From Vibrio sp. 05-20-BW147 (GTDB taxonomy: Bacteria; Pseudomonadota; Gammaproteobacteria; Enterobacterales; Vibrionaceae), in assembly GCF_013369385.1 (NCBI RefSeq), contig NZ_SZTO01000006.1, positions 211,776-275,775 of the forward strand: 64,000 nucleotides of DNA, in the 5' to 3' direction. A program made the position numbers and the translations under genes. The stretch's first letter is position 1; every line of letters begins with the position of its first letter. Positions 28,627-38,369 of this stretch are shown here, piece after piece. The notes under the pieces were generated by a model. It made no database searches. It had not been told where the DNA came from and saw nothing but the letters and a program-made list of their open reading frames with translations.

Positions 28627-29775
28627 ATGATGGAACATTCAGACAAACAACAACTCCTAGCCGCAACCGGGAAAATCGATGAACAACTTTCGCTGTTAGT
28701 CGACAATATTGATATTTTGAGTAGTGTCACTCCACAAAACTACAAAGAAGAGCGTCAACGTTTTTTCGATAATCGTTTCTCGGTCGAACCTGAGTTTACT
28801 TATAAAAATCAAACCTTCGATGTCCATCAGGCCAAACGAAACCTCTACTCTCTGCCGATTGAGTTGATAGAGCACCCTCAACTGCGTCAGCTTTATGCCG
28901 AAGTCATTCAATCGTACGCAGATAAACTGGATCAACTGTGCAGCATTGGCCAACCTGAGTTTCTCTACAACTCCCTGCGCTATTATGGTGAACCAAGCAG
29001 CAAAGACATCCGCAATGCCAATTTCTTACTGCATCTTCCCATTGAAGAAGAGGCGTCACAGCGTCATGATTGCAACGAGATTGCCACGTTTATGCAGCAG
29101 TTTTGTCTAGATCATGGTTACACCGGTGAGATTGAAATCAACAACAGTATGATTGCCAATGCATTGGTCTCAGGCACCAAAGTCAAAATCAACGCCTCTG
29201 CAAGCATCACCACCAAAGAGCTTCATGCCCTCGCTCATCATGAGTTAGGCGTTCACCTACTAACCACTCTCAATGGCCGAGCACAACCGCTGAAATTACT
29301 CAGCTTGGGCTGTCCTGTGAATACCACCACACAAGAAGGTTTGGCTATCTTGTGCGAGTTTCTCTCTGGGCACTTTAGCCTTAAACGTCTTAGAACTTTA
29401 GCGCTGCGTGTGATCGCGGTAGAGTCGATGATCAAAGATCGTGATTTTAGAAACACATTTTTGCTGTTGAAAGAGCAGTACAAAGTGGACGACATGACAG
29501 CATTCACTATCACGGCTCGAGTTTATCGTGGAGGTGGCTACACCAAAGACTACCTCTACTTGCGAGGCTTCAGAGAGATACTCAACGCCTACGATCAATT
29601 AGGTGATGACTTTAATGTACTGTTGGCAGGAAAAACCGAAATACGCTACTTCTCAGCGATTAAATCGCTGATAAAAGATGACATTATTCTTCCACCAAAA
29701 TTTATTAGCCCAGCTATCGCCAAACCTGCACCCGCAGATCCTATCTATAAGTTTGTCGCCAATGCGCTCAAATAG
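28627..29775 (+). CDS. DUF1704 (QEGLA-motif) metalloprotease-like protein, MATCAP-related
   Basis: The 382-aa soluble protein belongs to DUF1704, annotated in databases as flavohemoglobin expression-modulating QEGLA motif protein. A zinc-protease-like HExxxH is present as HHELGVH (His205, Glu206, His210), followed 25 residues later by TTQEGLA (235-240), which supplies the third ligand in the animal relatives. Those relatives (KIAA0895L/MATCAP) are microtubule-associated carboxypeptidases. No signal peptide or membrane segment is seen, so it should be cytoplasmic. The bacterial substrate is unknown to me. It stands alone between nptA and thyA with its own terminator. Confidence 0.8.
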   Translation: MMEHSDKQQLLAATGKIDEQLSLLVDNIDILSSVTPQNYKEERQRFFDNRFSVEPEFTYKNQTFDVHQAKRNLYSLPIELIEHPQLRQLYAEVIQSYADKLDQLCSIGQPEFLYNSLRYYGEPSSKDIRNANFLLHLPIEEEASQRHDCNEIATFMQQFCLDHGYTGEIEINNSMIANALVSGTKVKINASASITTKELHALAHHELGVHLLTTLNGRAQPLKLLSLGCPVNTTTQEGLAILCEFLSGHFSLKRLRTLALRVIAVESMIKDRDFRNTFLLLKEQYKVDDMTAFTITARVYRGGGYTKDYLYLRGFREILNAYDQLGDDFNVLLAGKTEIRYFSAIKSLIKDDIILPPKFISPAIAKPAPADPIYKFVANALK

Positions 29776-29794
29776 CACTGACCTAACAGGTAGC

Positions 29795-29819
29795 AAAAAG
29801 GGCTCTAAGAGCCCTTTTC
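29795..29819. terminator. Bidirectional terminator of the DUF1704 gene and thyA
   Basis: AAAAGGGCTC-TAA-GAGCCCTTTT is a perfect stem between the two convergent genes. Confidence 0.85.
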
Positions 29820-29832
29820 AACCATCGTAATG

Positions 29833-30684
29833 TTATACCGAGAATGGGTACTGGATTGGGTCATGATGTTCATACCCCTCAACCCAGAAATCATCCAAAG
29901 TGACCCAAGTTTCCAGATCTTCCAAAGATTTGATCTCAGGATTGATGTGGAACGTTGGCGCTTGTAACGGTTCTCGCTTGAGTTGTACATCACGCATCAG
30001 CGCTAACTGATCTTCATAGATATGTGCATTAACAATCTTATGGAACGCTTGGCCTGGTTTCTTGCCCGTAATCTGCGCCATGATCGCCAAGAACACATAC
30101 ACCTGGACCATGTTGAAATTCAGCCCTAGCGGTACGTCACACGAACGTTGTGTGCTGTTGAGGTATAACGTATCTCCCAGCAGTGAGAAGTGATGGCTGT
30201 ACATACAAGGGCGTAAACAGCCCATATGAAACTCACCAGGGTTGTAGAAATTGAGGATCTCACCGCGATCGTCTACTCCGCGCGTCAGGTCATCGACAAT
30301 TTTACGCAATTGGTCGATATGACCACCATCCGGCTTTGCCCAAGCTCGCCCTTGCACGCCGTAGACACGGCCCATGTCATCTTCGCCTTTGCGATATGGG
30401 TTATTCAACCAAGCGTCATTGAGATTGGCGTTCGCATCCCAGGTTTTCGTGCCTAACTTGCGAAAATCTTCCGCATTGTCATAGCCTCGAATATAGCCAA
30501 GCAATTCTGCAACCGCCGCCTTCCAGAAACTCTTACGCGTGGTAACCAAAGGAAATTGATTGTTGGCAACATCGTAGGTTAAATCCGCGTTAATCACAGT
30601 AAGGCAGCGCTTACCGGTGCGTTCATTTTCAACCCAGTGCCCTTCATCCACGATGCGACGGCACAATTCTAAATATTGTTTCAC
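29833..30684 (-). CDS. thyA: Thymidylate synthase
   Basis: ThyA methylates dUMP to dTMP using methylene-tetrahydrofolate. The 283-aa product has the folate/dUMP motifs [19 protein letters not shown], the active-site region with [14 protein letters not shown], and the C-terminus DPIQYPFSV. The sequence around the active site ([20 protein letters not shown]) departs from E. coli ThyA but agrees with the Vibrio form as I remember it. The start is a GTG at 30684 with AAGGA 6 nt upstream. It is the last gene of the rppH-ptsP-tauE-lgt-thyA operon, 9 bp after lgt. Confidence 0.96.
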   Translation of the reverse strand: MKQYLELCRRIVDEGHWVENERTGKRCLTVINADLTYDVANNQFPLVTTRKSFWKAAVAELLGYIRGYDNAEDFRKLGTKTWDANANLNDAWLNNPYRKGEDDMGRVYGVQGRAWAKPDGGHIDQLRKIVDDLTRGVDDRGEILNFYNPGEFHMGCLRPCMYSHHFSLLGDTLYLNSTQRSCDVPLGLNFNMVQVYVFLAIMAQITGKKPGQAFHKIVNAHIYEDQLALMRDVQLKREPLQAPTFHINPEIKSLEDLETWVTLDDFWVEGYEHHDPIQYPFSV

Positions 30685-30693
30685 TTCAATTCC

Positions 30694-31509
30694 TTACTTC
30701 ACGGTTACTTTGTCTTGATAGTGGCCACGTTTATAAGCCCAAGCCATCAGCGCCAATCCACCAATGATCATTGGTGACGAGAGGATTTGTCCCATCGAAA
30801 TAAAACCACCAAACAGACCCAGTTGCGCATCTGGCTCACGCACGTATTCAACGAGGAAACGGAATGTACCATATCCCGCTAGGAATAAACCAGATACAGA
30901 TCCTAAAGGTCTAGGTTTGCGGATAAACCAGTTGAGGATAAAGAACAGCACCACCCCTTCTAATGCCATCTCATACAATTGCGAAGGGTGGCGTGGTAGT
31001 GGTCCGCCTGTTGGGAACACCATCGCCCAAGGCACATCGGTCACTCTGCCCCAAAGTTCACCGTTCATAAAGTTGCCTAAGCGCCCTACCCCTAAACCAA
31101 ATGGCACTAACGGAGCAACGAAATCCGCCACTCCGAAAAAGGTTCGACCATTTTTCTTCGCGTACCAGAGCATAGCCGTAATGACACCCAGCAAGCCGCC
31201 ATGGAAAGACATACCACCAGTCCAGACTTTAAAGAGGTAGATCGGATCGGCGAGGAAGAGATCGAAGTTATAGAACAGTACGTAGCCAATGCGACCACCC
31301 AGTACAACGCCAAGAAATCCAGCGAACAGCAAATCCGAAACTTGTTCACGCGTCCAGCCACTGCCCGGTTTGTCTGCTCGACGATTAGCAAGCCACATCG
31401 CAAACAGAAAACCAAATAGATACATCAACCCGTACCAACGAACTGAAATCGGTCCTATCGAGAAAAAGACGGGGTCGATATTAGGAAAAGGCAGGTAACC
31501 CTGAGACAT
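30694..31509 (-). CDS. lgt: Prolipoprotein diacylglyceryl transferase
   Basis: Lgt transfers diacylglycerol from phosphatidylglycerol to the lipobox cysteine in the inner membrane, the first step of lipoprotein maturation; LspA (about 12 kb away) acts next. The 271-aa protein has seven membrane segments and the signature [14 protein letters not shown], plus HGGLLG and [12 protein letters not shown]. It is 38 bp downstream of the TauE/SafE gene and 9 bp upstream of thyA, the usual lgt-thyA pair. Confidence 0.96.
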   Translation of the reverse strand: MSQGYLPFPNIDPVFFSIGPISVRWYGLMYLFGFLFAMWLANRRADKPGSGWTREQVSDLLFAGFLGVVLGGRIGYVLFYNFDLFLADPIYLFKVWTGGMSFHGGLLGVITAMLWYAKKNGRTFFGVADFVAPLVPFGLGVGRLGNFMNGELWGRVTDVPWAMVFPTGGPLPRHPSQLYEMALEGVVLFFILNWFIRKPRPLGSVSGLFLAGYGTFRFLVEYVREPDAQLGLFGGFISMGQILSSPMIIGGLALMAWAYKRGHYQDKVTVK

Positions 31510-31547
31510 AATAAGTACTCTTAATCATCAACTTAAAAATAACGCGG

Positions 31548-32339
31548 CTAGACTAACATGCTGAGCGCGACAAACATTAAAAACAATGCAAAGATTTTTT
31601 TCAGCTTTGCCGTTGGAAGCGTGGTGGCCCAGCGAGCACCAATGCGAGTGGTGAGCATAGAAGTGCCAGCAATAGCAAACAAAGCGGGTAAATAAACGTA
31701 CCCTACACTGTAATCAGGTAATGAAGCGACGCTGTAGCCATGCAGGATGAAGCCCGTCATACCGGCAATCGCAATTACACAACCACAGACTGAGGAGGAA
31801 CCCACCGCTTTGCGCATTTCAACGCCATGACGATTAAGAAACGGCACGGAAAGTGAACCACCGCCAATTCCTGCAAGACTCGATACGACACCAATGCCTG
31901 TGCCATATAGCATGGTGACCGGACTGCTAGGCATATCACGTGTTGCTGTCACGCGAATAGAGCGAAACATTTGCAAAGCGAGGAATAACACAATGATGCC
32001 AAACACGCGCGGCAGATATTGTGTCGGGATCCACTCAGCAATATTGGCACCGACAAAGCCACCAATCACCACTCCGGGCATCAACCACTTCACCACGAAG
32101 ATATCCACATTTCCCAGTTTAAGGTGATTGAATGCCGAAGAACCAGAAGTGACGATAATGCTCGCCAGAGAAGTGGCTAGCGCCATATGCATACTGAGTT
32201 CTTGTGGAATACCAGCCCAAGGCAACAAATACAGAAGCGCGGGAACAACAATTAAACCACCACCAATGCCCAGCAAACCAGCCATGACACCCACAAAGCC
32301 ACCTAATACCAGTAGCACACTCAATAGTTCAATTGTCAC
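31548..32339 (-). CDS. Sulfite exporter TauE/SafE-family permease
   Basis: The 263-aa protein has about eight membrane segments and the family repeat with glycine-rich loops (GLLGIGGGLIVVPAL near residue 22 and GIGGGSLSVPFL near 158). TauE/SafE members move sulfur-containing organic anions such as sulfite or sulfoacetate, but most are uncharacterised, and the substrate here cannot be read. It lies 6 bp after ptsP and in front of lgt, so it belongs to the rppH-thyA operon. Confidence 0.85.
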   Translation of the reverse strand: MTIELLSVLLVLGGFVGVMAGLLGIGGGLIVVPALLYLLPWAGIPQELSMHMALATSLASIIVTSGSSAFNHLKLGNVDIFVVKWLMPGVVIGGFVGANIAEWIPTQYLPRVFGIIVLFLALQMFRSIRVTATRDMPSSPVTMLYGTGIGVVSSLAGIGGGSLSVPFLNRHGVEMRKAVGSSSVCGCVIAIAGMTGFILHGYSVASLPDYSVGYVYLPALFAIAGTSMLTTRIGARWATTLPTAKLKKIFALFLMFVALSMLV

Positions 32340-32345
32340 AGCAAC

Positions 32346-34592
32346 CTACTTCTTACCTGCACGGATAAATCCGGCAAAATCATGATGAATAAAAAACTCT
32401 CGCATCAACTGTTGGATCTCTTTTCCATGAGACAGAGACAACGCTTGCTGCGATAAACTTTGAAGCTCACTGAGCTGACTATGGCGGATGAGATATTTAA
32501 TGCGCGCAACGTTCGAGGTGTTCATACTCAAACTCCGGTAGCCCAACCCGATTAAGAGCAAAGCACCAAAAGGATCTCCCGCCAACTCGCCACAAATACA
32601 AACGGGTAAATTATTGTGCCCACACTGCTGATAGATCTGCTGCAGCGCTTGCAATACCGCCGGATGCAATGACTCATAGACATCCGAAACTCTGGCATTG
32701 TTCCGGTCAACTGCCAATAAATATTGCGTTAAGTCGTTCGTCCCCACCGAGACAAAATCCACGCGTTGAGCTATCGATGGAATCAAATAGACCATAGAAG
32801 GTACTTCAATCATCACGCCGATTTCAGGCTGCATCACGCGTTCATCCAGCAAAACCACCTCATGGTAAGCCTGCTGAATTAGGCGGATAGCATCCTCCAG
32901 CTCTCCAATCCCTGAGATCATCGGCAACAAAATACTGAGGTTATTGTGCTCTGCGCTAGCACGTAGCATAGCCCTCAACTGAATAAGGAAGATATCAGGA
33001 TGGTCAAGGGTAAAGCGAATGCCACGCCACCCCAAAAATGGGTTGTCTTCTTCTATTGGTAAATAAGGTAAAGGCTTATCTCCACCAATATCCAACGTAC
33101 GCATAACCACTCTTTGATTTGGGTAGCTACTCAAGATGGCTCGATATTGCTGATACTGCTCATCTTCAGATGGAAAGCGATGTTGCAACAGAAAAGAGAT
33201 CTCCGTGCGATACAGCCCAACACCATCCACCCCAGAGTTAATGGCTATATTGCTGTCGGCGCTCAAGCCCGCATTGAGTAATACCTCGACATCGACGTTA
33301 TCCAGAGTTTTCGCGGGCAGAGCAAGCTCCTTGTTCACCATCGCGAACAATTCACTCTCTTCCGTTACAAGGCTGCGGTACTCACGCAAAATCTGGCGAT
33401 TAGGCTGAACATAAATCTCGCCGGAGTAGCCATCGACGATCCCTTGCTTGCCATGCACCTCTTCCAGATTCAGGTTTGCCCCCATGACCGCGGGCACCCC
33501 TAGCGCTCTGGATAAAATCGCAGCGTGGGAGTTCGCTGCGCCTTCTAACGCAACCACGGCCAATAGGTACTTTTTCGGTACAGACGCTAAAAGTGAGGCG
33601 GTGAGTTCATTGGCAACCAAAATCACAGGGCGCTCTATTCTTGGCTGTTCTTGCTCACTGTTGTGTAAAAAAAACAGTAAACGCTGACCCAACTCACGAA
33701 TGTCATGCGCTCTTTCTCTCAGGTAAACATCAGACATTCGTGCAAAACGGTTAGAGTAACTCTCCACCACTTGTCGTAATGCCCAATCAGCACGATCACC
33801 TCGCTCCACGTGTTTTTTCAGATCGCTGCGCAACATGGGATCGTTCAGCAAGTGCGTGAATAAATCGAAAATGGCCAGCGCTTCTTTATTAATTTCGCTA
33901 TCGAATTTCTTTCGCATACGACGGAAGTCGGCGAGTGCTGCTTCTATAGCCACCAGCAGCCATTCATGCTCTCGCTCTTTATTGAGTGTCGAGGCAGGGC
34001 AAACTTCCGACAATATTGGTTGTGAATTGTCGTACCAGAACTCACCAATCGCGACCCCACTTGAAGCGGCAATGCCCTGCACTGCGGCAGGTTTAGATGC
34101 CAATGACCAATGGCCAAGACTTTGTGCATGCGCAATGATGACAGCTAGCTGAGCAGATAAAGTGACCAGGAAGGATTCTTCCATCTCGCTGAAAAGTCGT
34201 GGTGTTTTCTGCTGGATAACCAGTACGCCCAATACTTTTTTACGATGAATGATCGGCGCGCCTAAAAACGAGTGATACGTTTCTTCGCCTAACTGAGGAA
34301 AATATTTGAACGCGGGATGCTTCGAGGCTTCGGCTAAGTTAAGAGGCTCGGCACTGCGCTTTACCAGCCCAACCAAGCCTTCCTCAAACTGGATGTGAAT
34401 GCTATCGCCATGAAAGGTCAACCCTTGTGTTGCCATCAACTCAAGCCTTTGCATTTCTTCATTGGCTAAATAGACGGTGCAACACTCGGTATTTAATGCT
34501 GTGCAGGTTTCTCGTACCAGGGTGTTCAATGCTTGGTGCACATCCTCGACACGAGAAACTTTTTCAACTATCTCCCTGAGTTGACTCAGCAT
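32346..34592 (-). CDS. ptsP: Phosphoenolpyruvate-protein phosphotransferase PtsP (EI-Ntr)
   Basis: PtsP is enzyme I of the nitrogen-related PTS and passes phosphate from PEP to NPr (PtsO) and PtsN. The 748-aa protein opens with a GAF domain (about 1-150; ALNTLVRETCTALNTECCTVYL) that in the family responds to glutamine and 2-oxoglutarate, followed by the EI module. The phospho-histidine is in GAANSHAAILSRALGVPAV (near residue 356) and the PEP-binding signatures are YRTEISFL and VSVGTNDLTQYLLAVDR. It begins 2 bp after rppH, indicating translational coupling. Confidence 0.95.
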   Translation of the reverse strand: MLSQLREIVEKVSRVEDVHQALNTLVRETCTALNTECCTVYLANEEMQRLELMATQGLTFHGDSIHIQFEEGLVGLVKRSAEPLNLAEASKHPAFKYFPQLGEETYHSFLGAPIIHRKKVLGVLVIQQKTPRLFSEMEESFLVTLSAQLAVIIAHAQSLGHWSLASKPAAVQGIAASSGVAIGEFWYDNSQPILSEVCPASTLNKEREHEWLLVAIEAALADFRRMRKKFDSEINKEALAIFDLFTHLLNDPMLRSDLKKHVERGDRADWALRQVVESYSNRFARMSDVYLRERAHDIRELGQRLLFFLHNSEQEQPRIERPVILVANELTASLLASVPKKYLLAVVALEGAANSHAAILSRALGVPAVMGANLNLEEVHGKQGIVDGYSGEIYVQPNRQILREYRSLVTEESELFAMVNKELALPAKTLDNVDVEVLLNAGLSADSNIAINSGVDGVGLYRTEISFLLQHRFPSEDEQYQQYRAILSSYPNQRVVMRTLDIGGDKPLPYLPIEEDNPFLGWRGIRFTLDHPDIFLIQLRAMLRASAEHNNLSILLPMISGIGELEDAIRLIQQAYHEVVLLDERVMQPEIGVMIEVPSMVYLIPSIAQRVDFVSVGTNDLTQYLLAVDRNNARVSDVYESLHPAVLQALQQIYQQCGHNNLPVCICGELAGDPFGALLLIGLGYRSLSMNTSNVARIKYLIRHSQLSELQSLSQQALSLSHGKEIQQLMREFFIHHDFAGFIRAGKK

Positions 34593-34594
34593 AG

Positions 34595-35113
34595 CTATCC
34601 TCTTCGTTTAGTCTTTTTACCTTTTAATTTACGTTCGCGAAAAGGCATGGCTAACGATGCAAATTCCTTCATCGCACGACGATATACGTCTCGCTTAAAT
34701 GAAACCACTTGGCGAACAGGGTACCAATAACTCACCCAACGCCAACCATCAAATTCAGGAGAGCTTCCTTTTTGCATATTGATCTTGGATTCATCACACT
34801 CAAGACGCAAAAGAAACCATTTCTGCTTTTGGCCGATACAAACAGGCTTAGAGTCCCAACGAACCAGTCTCTTTGGTAGCTTATATCTTAACCAATGACG
34901 ACTGCTCGCTATAATCTTAACGTCTTTATGCGTTAAACCGACTTCTTCATACAACTCTCGAAACATTGCTTGCTCCGGAGTTTCCCCATCATCAATTCCC
35001 CCTTGAGGAAATTGCCATGAGTGTTGCCCGTATCGCTTAGCCCAGAAGACCTGACCATGGTTATTACAAATCACTATACCAACATTTAGCCGGTAACCAT
35101 CGCCATCTATCAC
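34595..35113 (-). CDS. rppH: RNA pyrophosphohydrolase
   Basis: RppH removes pyrophosphate from the 5' end of triphosphorylated mRNA and so triggers RNase E decay. The 172-aa protein carries a complete Nudix box ([23 protein letters not shown], written here as [11 protein letters not shown] and [10 protein letters not shown], residues about 38-60) and the family start [14 protein letters not shown]. It is the first gene of the rppH-ptsP-tauE-lgt-thyA operon. Its promoter must be in the 600-bp region shared with divergent mutH. Confidence 0.96.
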   Translation of the reverse strand: MIDGDGYRLNVGIVICNNHGQVFWAKRYGQHSWQFPQGGIDDGETPEQAMFRELYEEVGLTHKDVKIIASSRHWLRYKLPKRLVRWDSKPVCIGQKQKWFLLRLECDESKINMQKGSSPEFDGWRWVSYWYPVRQVVSFKRDVYRRAMKEFASLAMPFRERKLKGKKTKRRG

Positions 35114-35731
35114 TGGCTAACCTCTAAAATAAGTTTTTTATTGCAGTGATTTTTCCACATATCCCCAGCAGTAGCAAACTTACTGATGTGATATAGCTAA
35201 GATTTATCGTGTTTCAGCATCAATTGAATAACTTTACAGCACAAAAACAGTTATCAACACAAGTTTGAGACATGGACCACATTTATTCACCTTTTCTGTG
35301 AATAACTTTGTGAAAAATATTGGCTTTTCATCAATGACAGAAGTGTTAGTTGTCTTCAATACATTACTAAGATTCAAGAAAACAAAATAAAAACATTATT
35401 TATCATAGGCATAGTGTTAATTTTCATTTTTTAAAACGATCATTATACTGATGATCTTTTAAGCACAAACAGATCGGTCAAAGATCATACAATGGTTATT
35501 TTATCCACACCAAAAATCAAATGATTCAAACAGACCACCAAAAATCAAGCGATAATTCACTTACCATATACTGTTTATTGATCCATGACTTCGAAATTTT
35601 GCCCAAAAACCTCTTTCACCTGTGGATAACTCACGAACAGATCAAAGAACCACCAACAAAGATCCTCAAACATATCCTTACTGCGACAATATTTGTTACC
35701 ATACCACTCTTCAAACACAGTGGTCGGTCTT
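35114..35731. promoter_or_regulatory. AT-rich rppH/mutH intergenic region with DnaA-box and GATC cluster
   Basis: About 620 bp without a convincing gene. DnaA-box-like 9-mers (TTWTNCACA) are at 35151-35159 (TTTTCCACA, plus), 35297-35305 (TTATTCACA, minus), 35309-35317 (TTTTTCACA, minus), 35501-35509 (TTATCCACA, plus) and 35621-35629 (TTATCCACA, minus). Seven GATC Dam sites lie between 35438 and 35664. GATCAT-N7-ATGATC at 35438-35456 is a perfect inverted repeat. Both flanking genes need promoters here. Confidence 0.5.
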
Positions 35732-36415
35732 ATGAAACCCATCCCTAAAACGGAACATGAATTACTCCAGCGCGCCCAACAGATATCCGGTTGCAGTTTT
35801 GCCGAATTAGCGGAAGAAGCTAGGATGGAAGTGCCCTTTGATCTCAAACGCGACAAAGGTTGGGTGGGACAACTGCTTGAGTGGCACTTGGGCGCCGCTG
35901 CTGGCAGTAAGCCACAGCAGGATTTTTCCGAACTGGGCATTGAGCTAAAAAGTATTCCTGTCAGTTATGCCGGAAAACCGCTAGAAACCACCTTTGTCTG
36001 CGTAGCACCACTAACGGGAGTGCATGGATTAACGTGGGAAACCAGTCATGTGCGCAATAAACTCTCTCGTGTGTTGTGGATCCCAGTTGAAGGAGAACGA
36101 GAAATCCCATTAGCTGAGCGTCATGTCGGCACACCGTTGATTTGGTCCCCTTCTGCCGAAGAAGAACAAGTGTTGAAAAACGATTGGGAAGAGTTAATGG
36201 AAATGATCGTTTTTGGTCGCTTTGATCAAATTTCCGCTCGCCATGGTGACGCTTTACACCTGCGACCGAAAGCAGCAAACAGTAAAGCGTTGACCGAAGC
36301 CTATAACGCCAATGGTAAACCCATCAAAACCTTACCTCGCGGCTTTTACTTACGAACTCAGTTCACCGATCGCATTTTGCAGCGAGCATTCGATTCATTA
36401 ATTAGTGAGGTTTAA
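35732..36415 (+). CDS. mutH: DNA mismatch repair endonuclease MutH
   Basis: MutH nicks the unmethylated strand at hemimethylated GATC after activation by MutS-MutL. The 227-aa product has the catalytic triad region [15 protein letters not shown], where Asp, Glu and Lys correspond to E. coli D70, E77 and K79, preceded by [16 protein letters not shown] and followed by [22 protein letters not shown]. The start is set at the ATG at 35732 ([12 protein letters not shown]), which gives the usual length; the frame runs 13 codons further up to 35693. It converges with the small gene on the other strand, the ends overlapping by 14 bp. Confidence 0.95.
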   Translation: MKPIPKTEHELLQRAQQISGCSFAELAEEARMEVPFDLKRDKGWVGQLLEWHLGAAAGSKPQQDFSELGIELKSIPVSYAGKPLETTFVCVAPLTGVHGLTWETSHVRNKLSRVLWIPVEGEREIPLAERHVGTPLIWSPSAEEEQVLKNDWEELMEMIVFGRFDQISARHGDALHLRPKAANSKALTEAYNANGKPIKTLPRGFYLRTQFTDRILQRAFDSLISEV

Positions 36416-36713
36416 GCTGCAGTTCTATATCGTAATAAGAAGCCAATCGATCACTGCCAACCTCTTCATAAACGTTATGTAGTCTAAGATAGGCTTTTTC
36501 CACTCCAAGTTTCATTAACTCTTCTTTTACCAAATCTAAAGAGTGAAAATGCATTATCTCCTCCCCCTGCTTAATCGGTTCAAGATGATGTTTGTACTCA
36601 ATAGCGAGTAAATATTCATTCGCATCCGAACAGCCAATCACGAACATTTTTGGGGGAACATAACTCTGCTTATGCTGACCATGTAGCCAAAGATCAAGTT
36701 GATGTTTTTGCAT
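36402..36713 (-). CDS. Small conserved protein of unknown function
   Basis: The 103-aa product starts [20 protein letters not shown] and has no signal peptide, membrane segment or cysteine pair; it looks like a compact cytoplasmic alpha/beta domain. GAGG lies 8 nt before the ATG, codon use resembles neighbours and the protein reads as a real product. I suspect a DUF6482-type family, but this is a weak memory. Its 3' end overlaps that of mutH by 14 bp, so the two transcripts are antisense at their ends. Confidence 0.7.
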   Translation of the reverse strand: MQKHQLDLWLHGQHKQSYVPPKMFVIGCSDANEYLLAIEYKHHLEPIKQGEEIMHFHSLDLVKEELMKLGVEKAYLRLHNVYEEVGSDRLASYYDIELQLKPH

Positions 36714-36910
36714 ATACTACCCTCAACTTCGCTAACGATTTATCCAGATAAAGTGTAAGTGTAGTCCATTCAAGCGTCCCCATTAAAACCGAACTGCGCA
36801 TTTATTCATCAAATTATCACTAATGATATTGTTCAATATCTTCTTCAACTTACTCTTCACTCGACATAAGATGATTTAACAGCACAATATTAGATAACCA
36901 AGGAAGTGCC

Positions 36911-37945
36911 ATGCTCTATACCAAGTTGCCTCATTCGACACTTGAGATCAGTAAGATATGTTTAGGCACCATGACGTATGGTGAACAAAATAGCCAGCAA
37001 CAAGCCGTTGAACAACTTAACTACGCAATCGCGCAAGGTGTCAATTTTATTGATACGGCTGAAATGTACCCTGTTCCTCCCAAAGCCAACACACAAGGTC
37101 TCACCGAGCAGTTTATTGGTAATTGGCTAACGAAAAGTGGCAAACGAGAGAAAGTCGTGCTCGCGACCAAAATTGCCGGGCCACGCAATGTTCCCTATAT
37201 TCGCGACAACATGAGCTTAAATCGACGCCATATTCACACAGCGATCGATGACAGCCTGACACGCTTGCAAACCGATTATGTCGATCTCTATCAGTTGCAT
37301 TGGCCTCAGCGTCAAACCAACTGCTTTGGTCAACTCAACTACCCTTATCCCGATACGCAAGAAGATGTGACGCTCATTGAAACGCTAGAAGCACTGAATG
37401 AACTCGTTAAAGCGGGAAAGGTACGTTATATAGGCGTGTCTAATGAAACCCCTTGGGGCGTAATGACCTTGCTGCGTTTAGCTGAAAAGCACGACTTGCC
37501 AAGAATTGTTTCGATTCAAAATCCCTACAATTTACTCAATCGCAGCTTTGAAGTTGGCTTGTCCGAAATTAGCCACTACGAAGGCGTTCAACTGCTTGCT
37601 TATTCTCCGATGGCATTCGGTACACTGAGCGGTAAGTATCTCGATGCCGCTCGCCCACAAGGCGCTCGCTGCACTCTCTTTGAGCGTTTTCAGCGCTACT
37701 TTACCCCACAAGGGATAGAAGCAACCAAAGCGTATGTTTCACTCGCCAGAGATTACGGCTTGGATCCCGCGCAAATGGCACTGGCTTTTGTTAATCAACG
37801 TCCATTTGTCGCCAGTAATATCATTGGTGCAACGACTCTCGATCAGCTTAAAGCCAATATCGAGAGTCTCAATGTCAAGTTAGAAGATGAGGTGTTAAAT
37901 AAAATACAGCAGATTGGAACCACCTACTCCAATCCATGCCCATAG
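36911..37945 (+). CDS. tas: Aldo/keto reductase Tas
   Basis: Tas is an NADP(H)-dependent aldo/keto reductase; in E. coli it was found as a suppressor of tyrosine auxotrophy in starved cells, and its natural substrate is unclear. The 344-aa protein keeps the AKR catalytic residues: Asp and Tyr in IDTAEMYPVPP, Lys in ATKIAGP and His in YQLHWPQR. VRYIGVSNETPWG and IQNPYNLLNRSFEVGL are almost as in E. coli Tas. AAGGAA precedes the ATG by 5 nt. Confidence 0.93.
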   Translation: MLYTKLPHSTLEISKICLGTMTYGEQNSQQQAVEQLNYAIAQGVNFIDTAEMYPVPPKANTQGLTEQFIGNWLTKSGKREKVVLATKIAGPRNVPYIRDNMSLNRRHIHTAIDDSLTRLQTDYVDLYQLHWPQRQTNCFGQLNYPYPDTQEDVTLIETLEALNELVKAGKVRYIGVSNETPWGVMTLLRLAEKHDLPRIVSIQNPYNLLNRSFEVGLSEISHYEGVQLLAYSPMAFGTLSGKYLDAARPQGARCTLFERFQRYFTPQGIEATKAYVSLARDYGLDPAQMALAFVNQRPFVASNIIGATTLDQLKANIESLNVKLEDEVLNKIQQIGTTYSNPCP

Positions 37946-37951
37946 CATTGC

Positions 37952-37982
37952 GGGCTGTAACCACAAAGGTTACAGCCCTTTC
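37952..37982. terminator. Terminator between tas and the DUF1127-like gene
   Basis: GGGCTGTAACC-ACAAA-GGTTACAGCCC is a perfect 11-bp stem with a short T run, between two convergent genes. Confidence 0.75.
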
Positions 37983-37984
37983 GA

Positions 37985-38236
37985 TTACGTCGGTATTCGC
38001 GCACTAAGCACACGACGAATATGGCGGATTCGACGCGCAACTTTGACTTCATCCGGAGTGGTGTTTGGATTCGCTCGACCACCTTCATCTAAACCAATGT
38101 CTCTTAGCAAGAAGGCGTTGTTCCAAGGAATCTCATAACTACTACGACGGACACGTTTCGCCCATTCACGTTCTTCACGTTTTAAATCGGCTTGAACCAA
38201 AATAGTGGCTAATTTCAAATAAATAGAGTGACGCAT
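37985..38236 (-). CDS. Small DUF1127-like basic protein
   Basis: The start is placed at 38236 (MRHSIYLKLATILVQADLK) because GGAG lies 7 nt upstream; the frame extends 20 codons further without a ribosome site. The 83-aa product is very basic (EWAKRVRRSSYEIPWNN, ARRIRHIRRVL) and contains LLRDIGLDEGG, which resembles the (L)xDIGL motif of DUF1127. Such proteins are thought to bind RNA or regulators in other bacteria, but no function is established here. It may share a transcript with the 35-codon ORF 133 bp upstream. Confidence 0.75.
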   Translation of the reverse strand: MRHSIYLKLATILVQADLKREEREWAKRVRRSSYEIPWNNAFLLRDIGLDEGGRANPNTTPDEVKVARRIRHIRRVLSARIPT

Positions 38237-38369
38237 TATTTTTCTCCAAATAAGAATGATTGCTGAGAAAAATGACGTGCTTTTCGGGTAGATCAACTCG
38301 TAGAGAGAGACACAAACTAAGCTGCCATTTTCCGCAGCTCAGTTAAATAACAATGAGGGTGCGGATTAA

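Noticed and set aside
30764..31240. 158-codon open frame on the plus strand
   Set aside because: Antisense inside lgt; shadow of the real gene.
35114..35731. Chromosome origin or the chromosome-2 replication trigger site (crtS)
   Set aside because: Despite DnaA boxes and GATC sites, dnaA, mnmG/gidA and rpmH are not nearby, and I remember crtS at another locus; only a motif cluster can be claimed.
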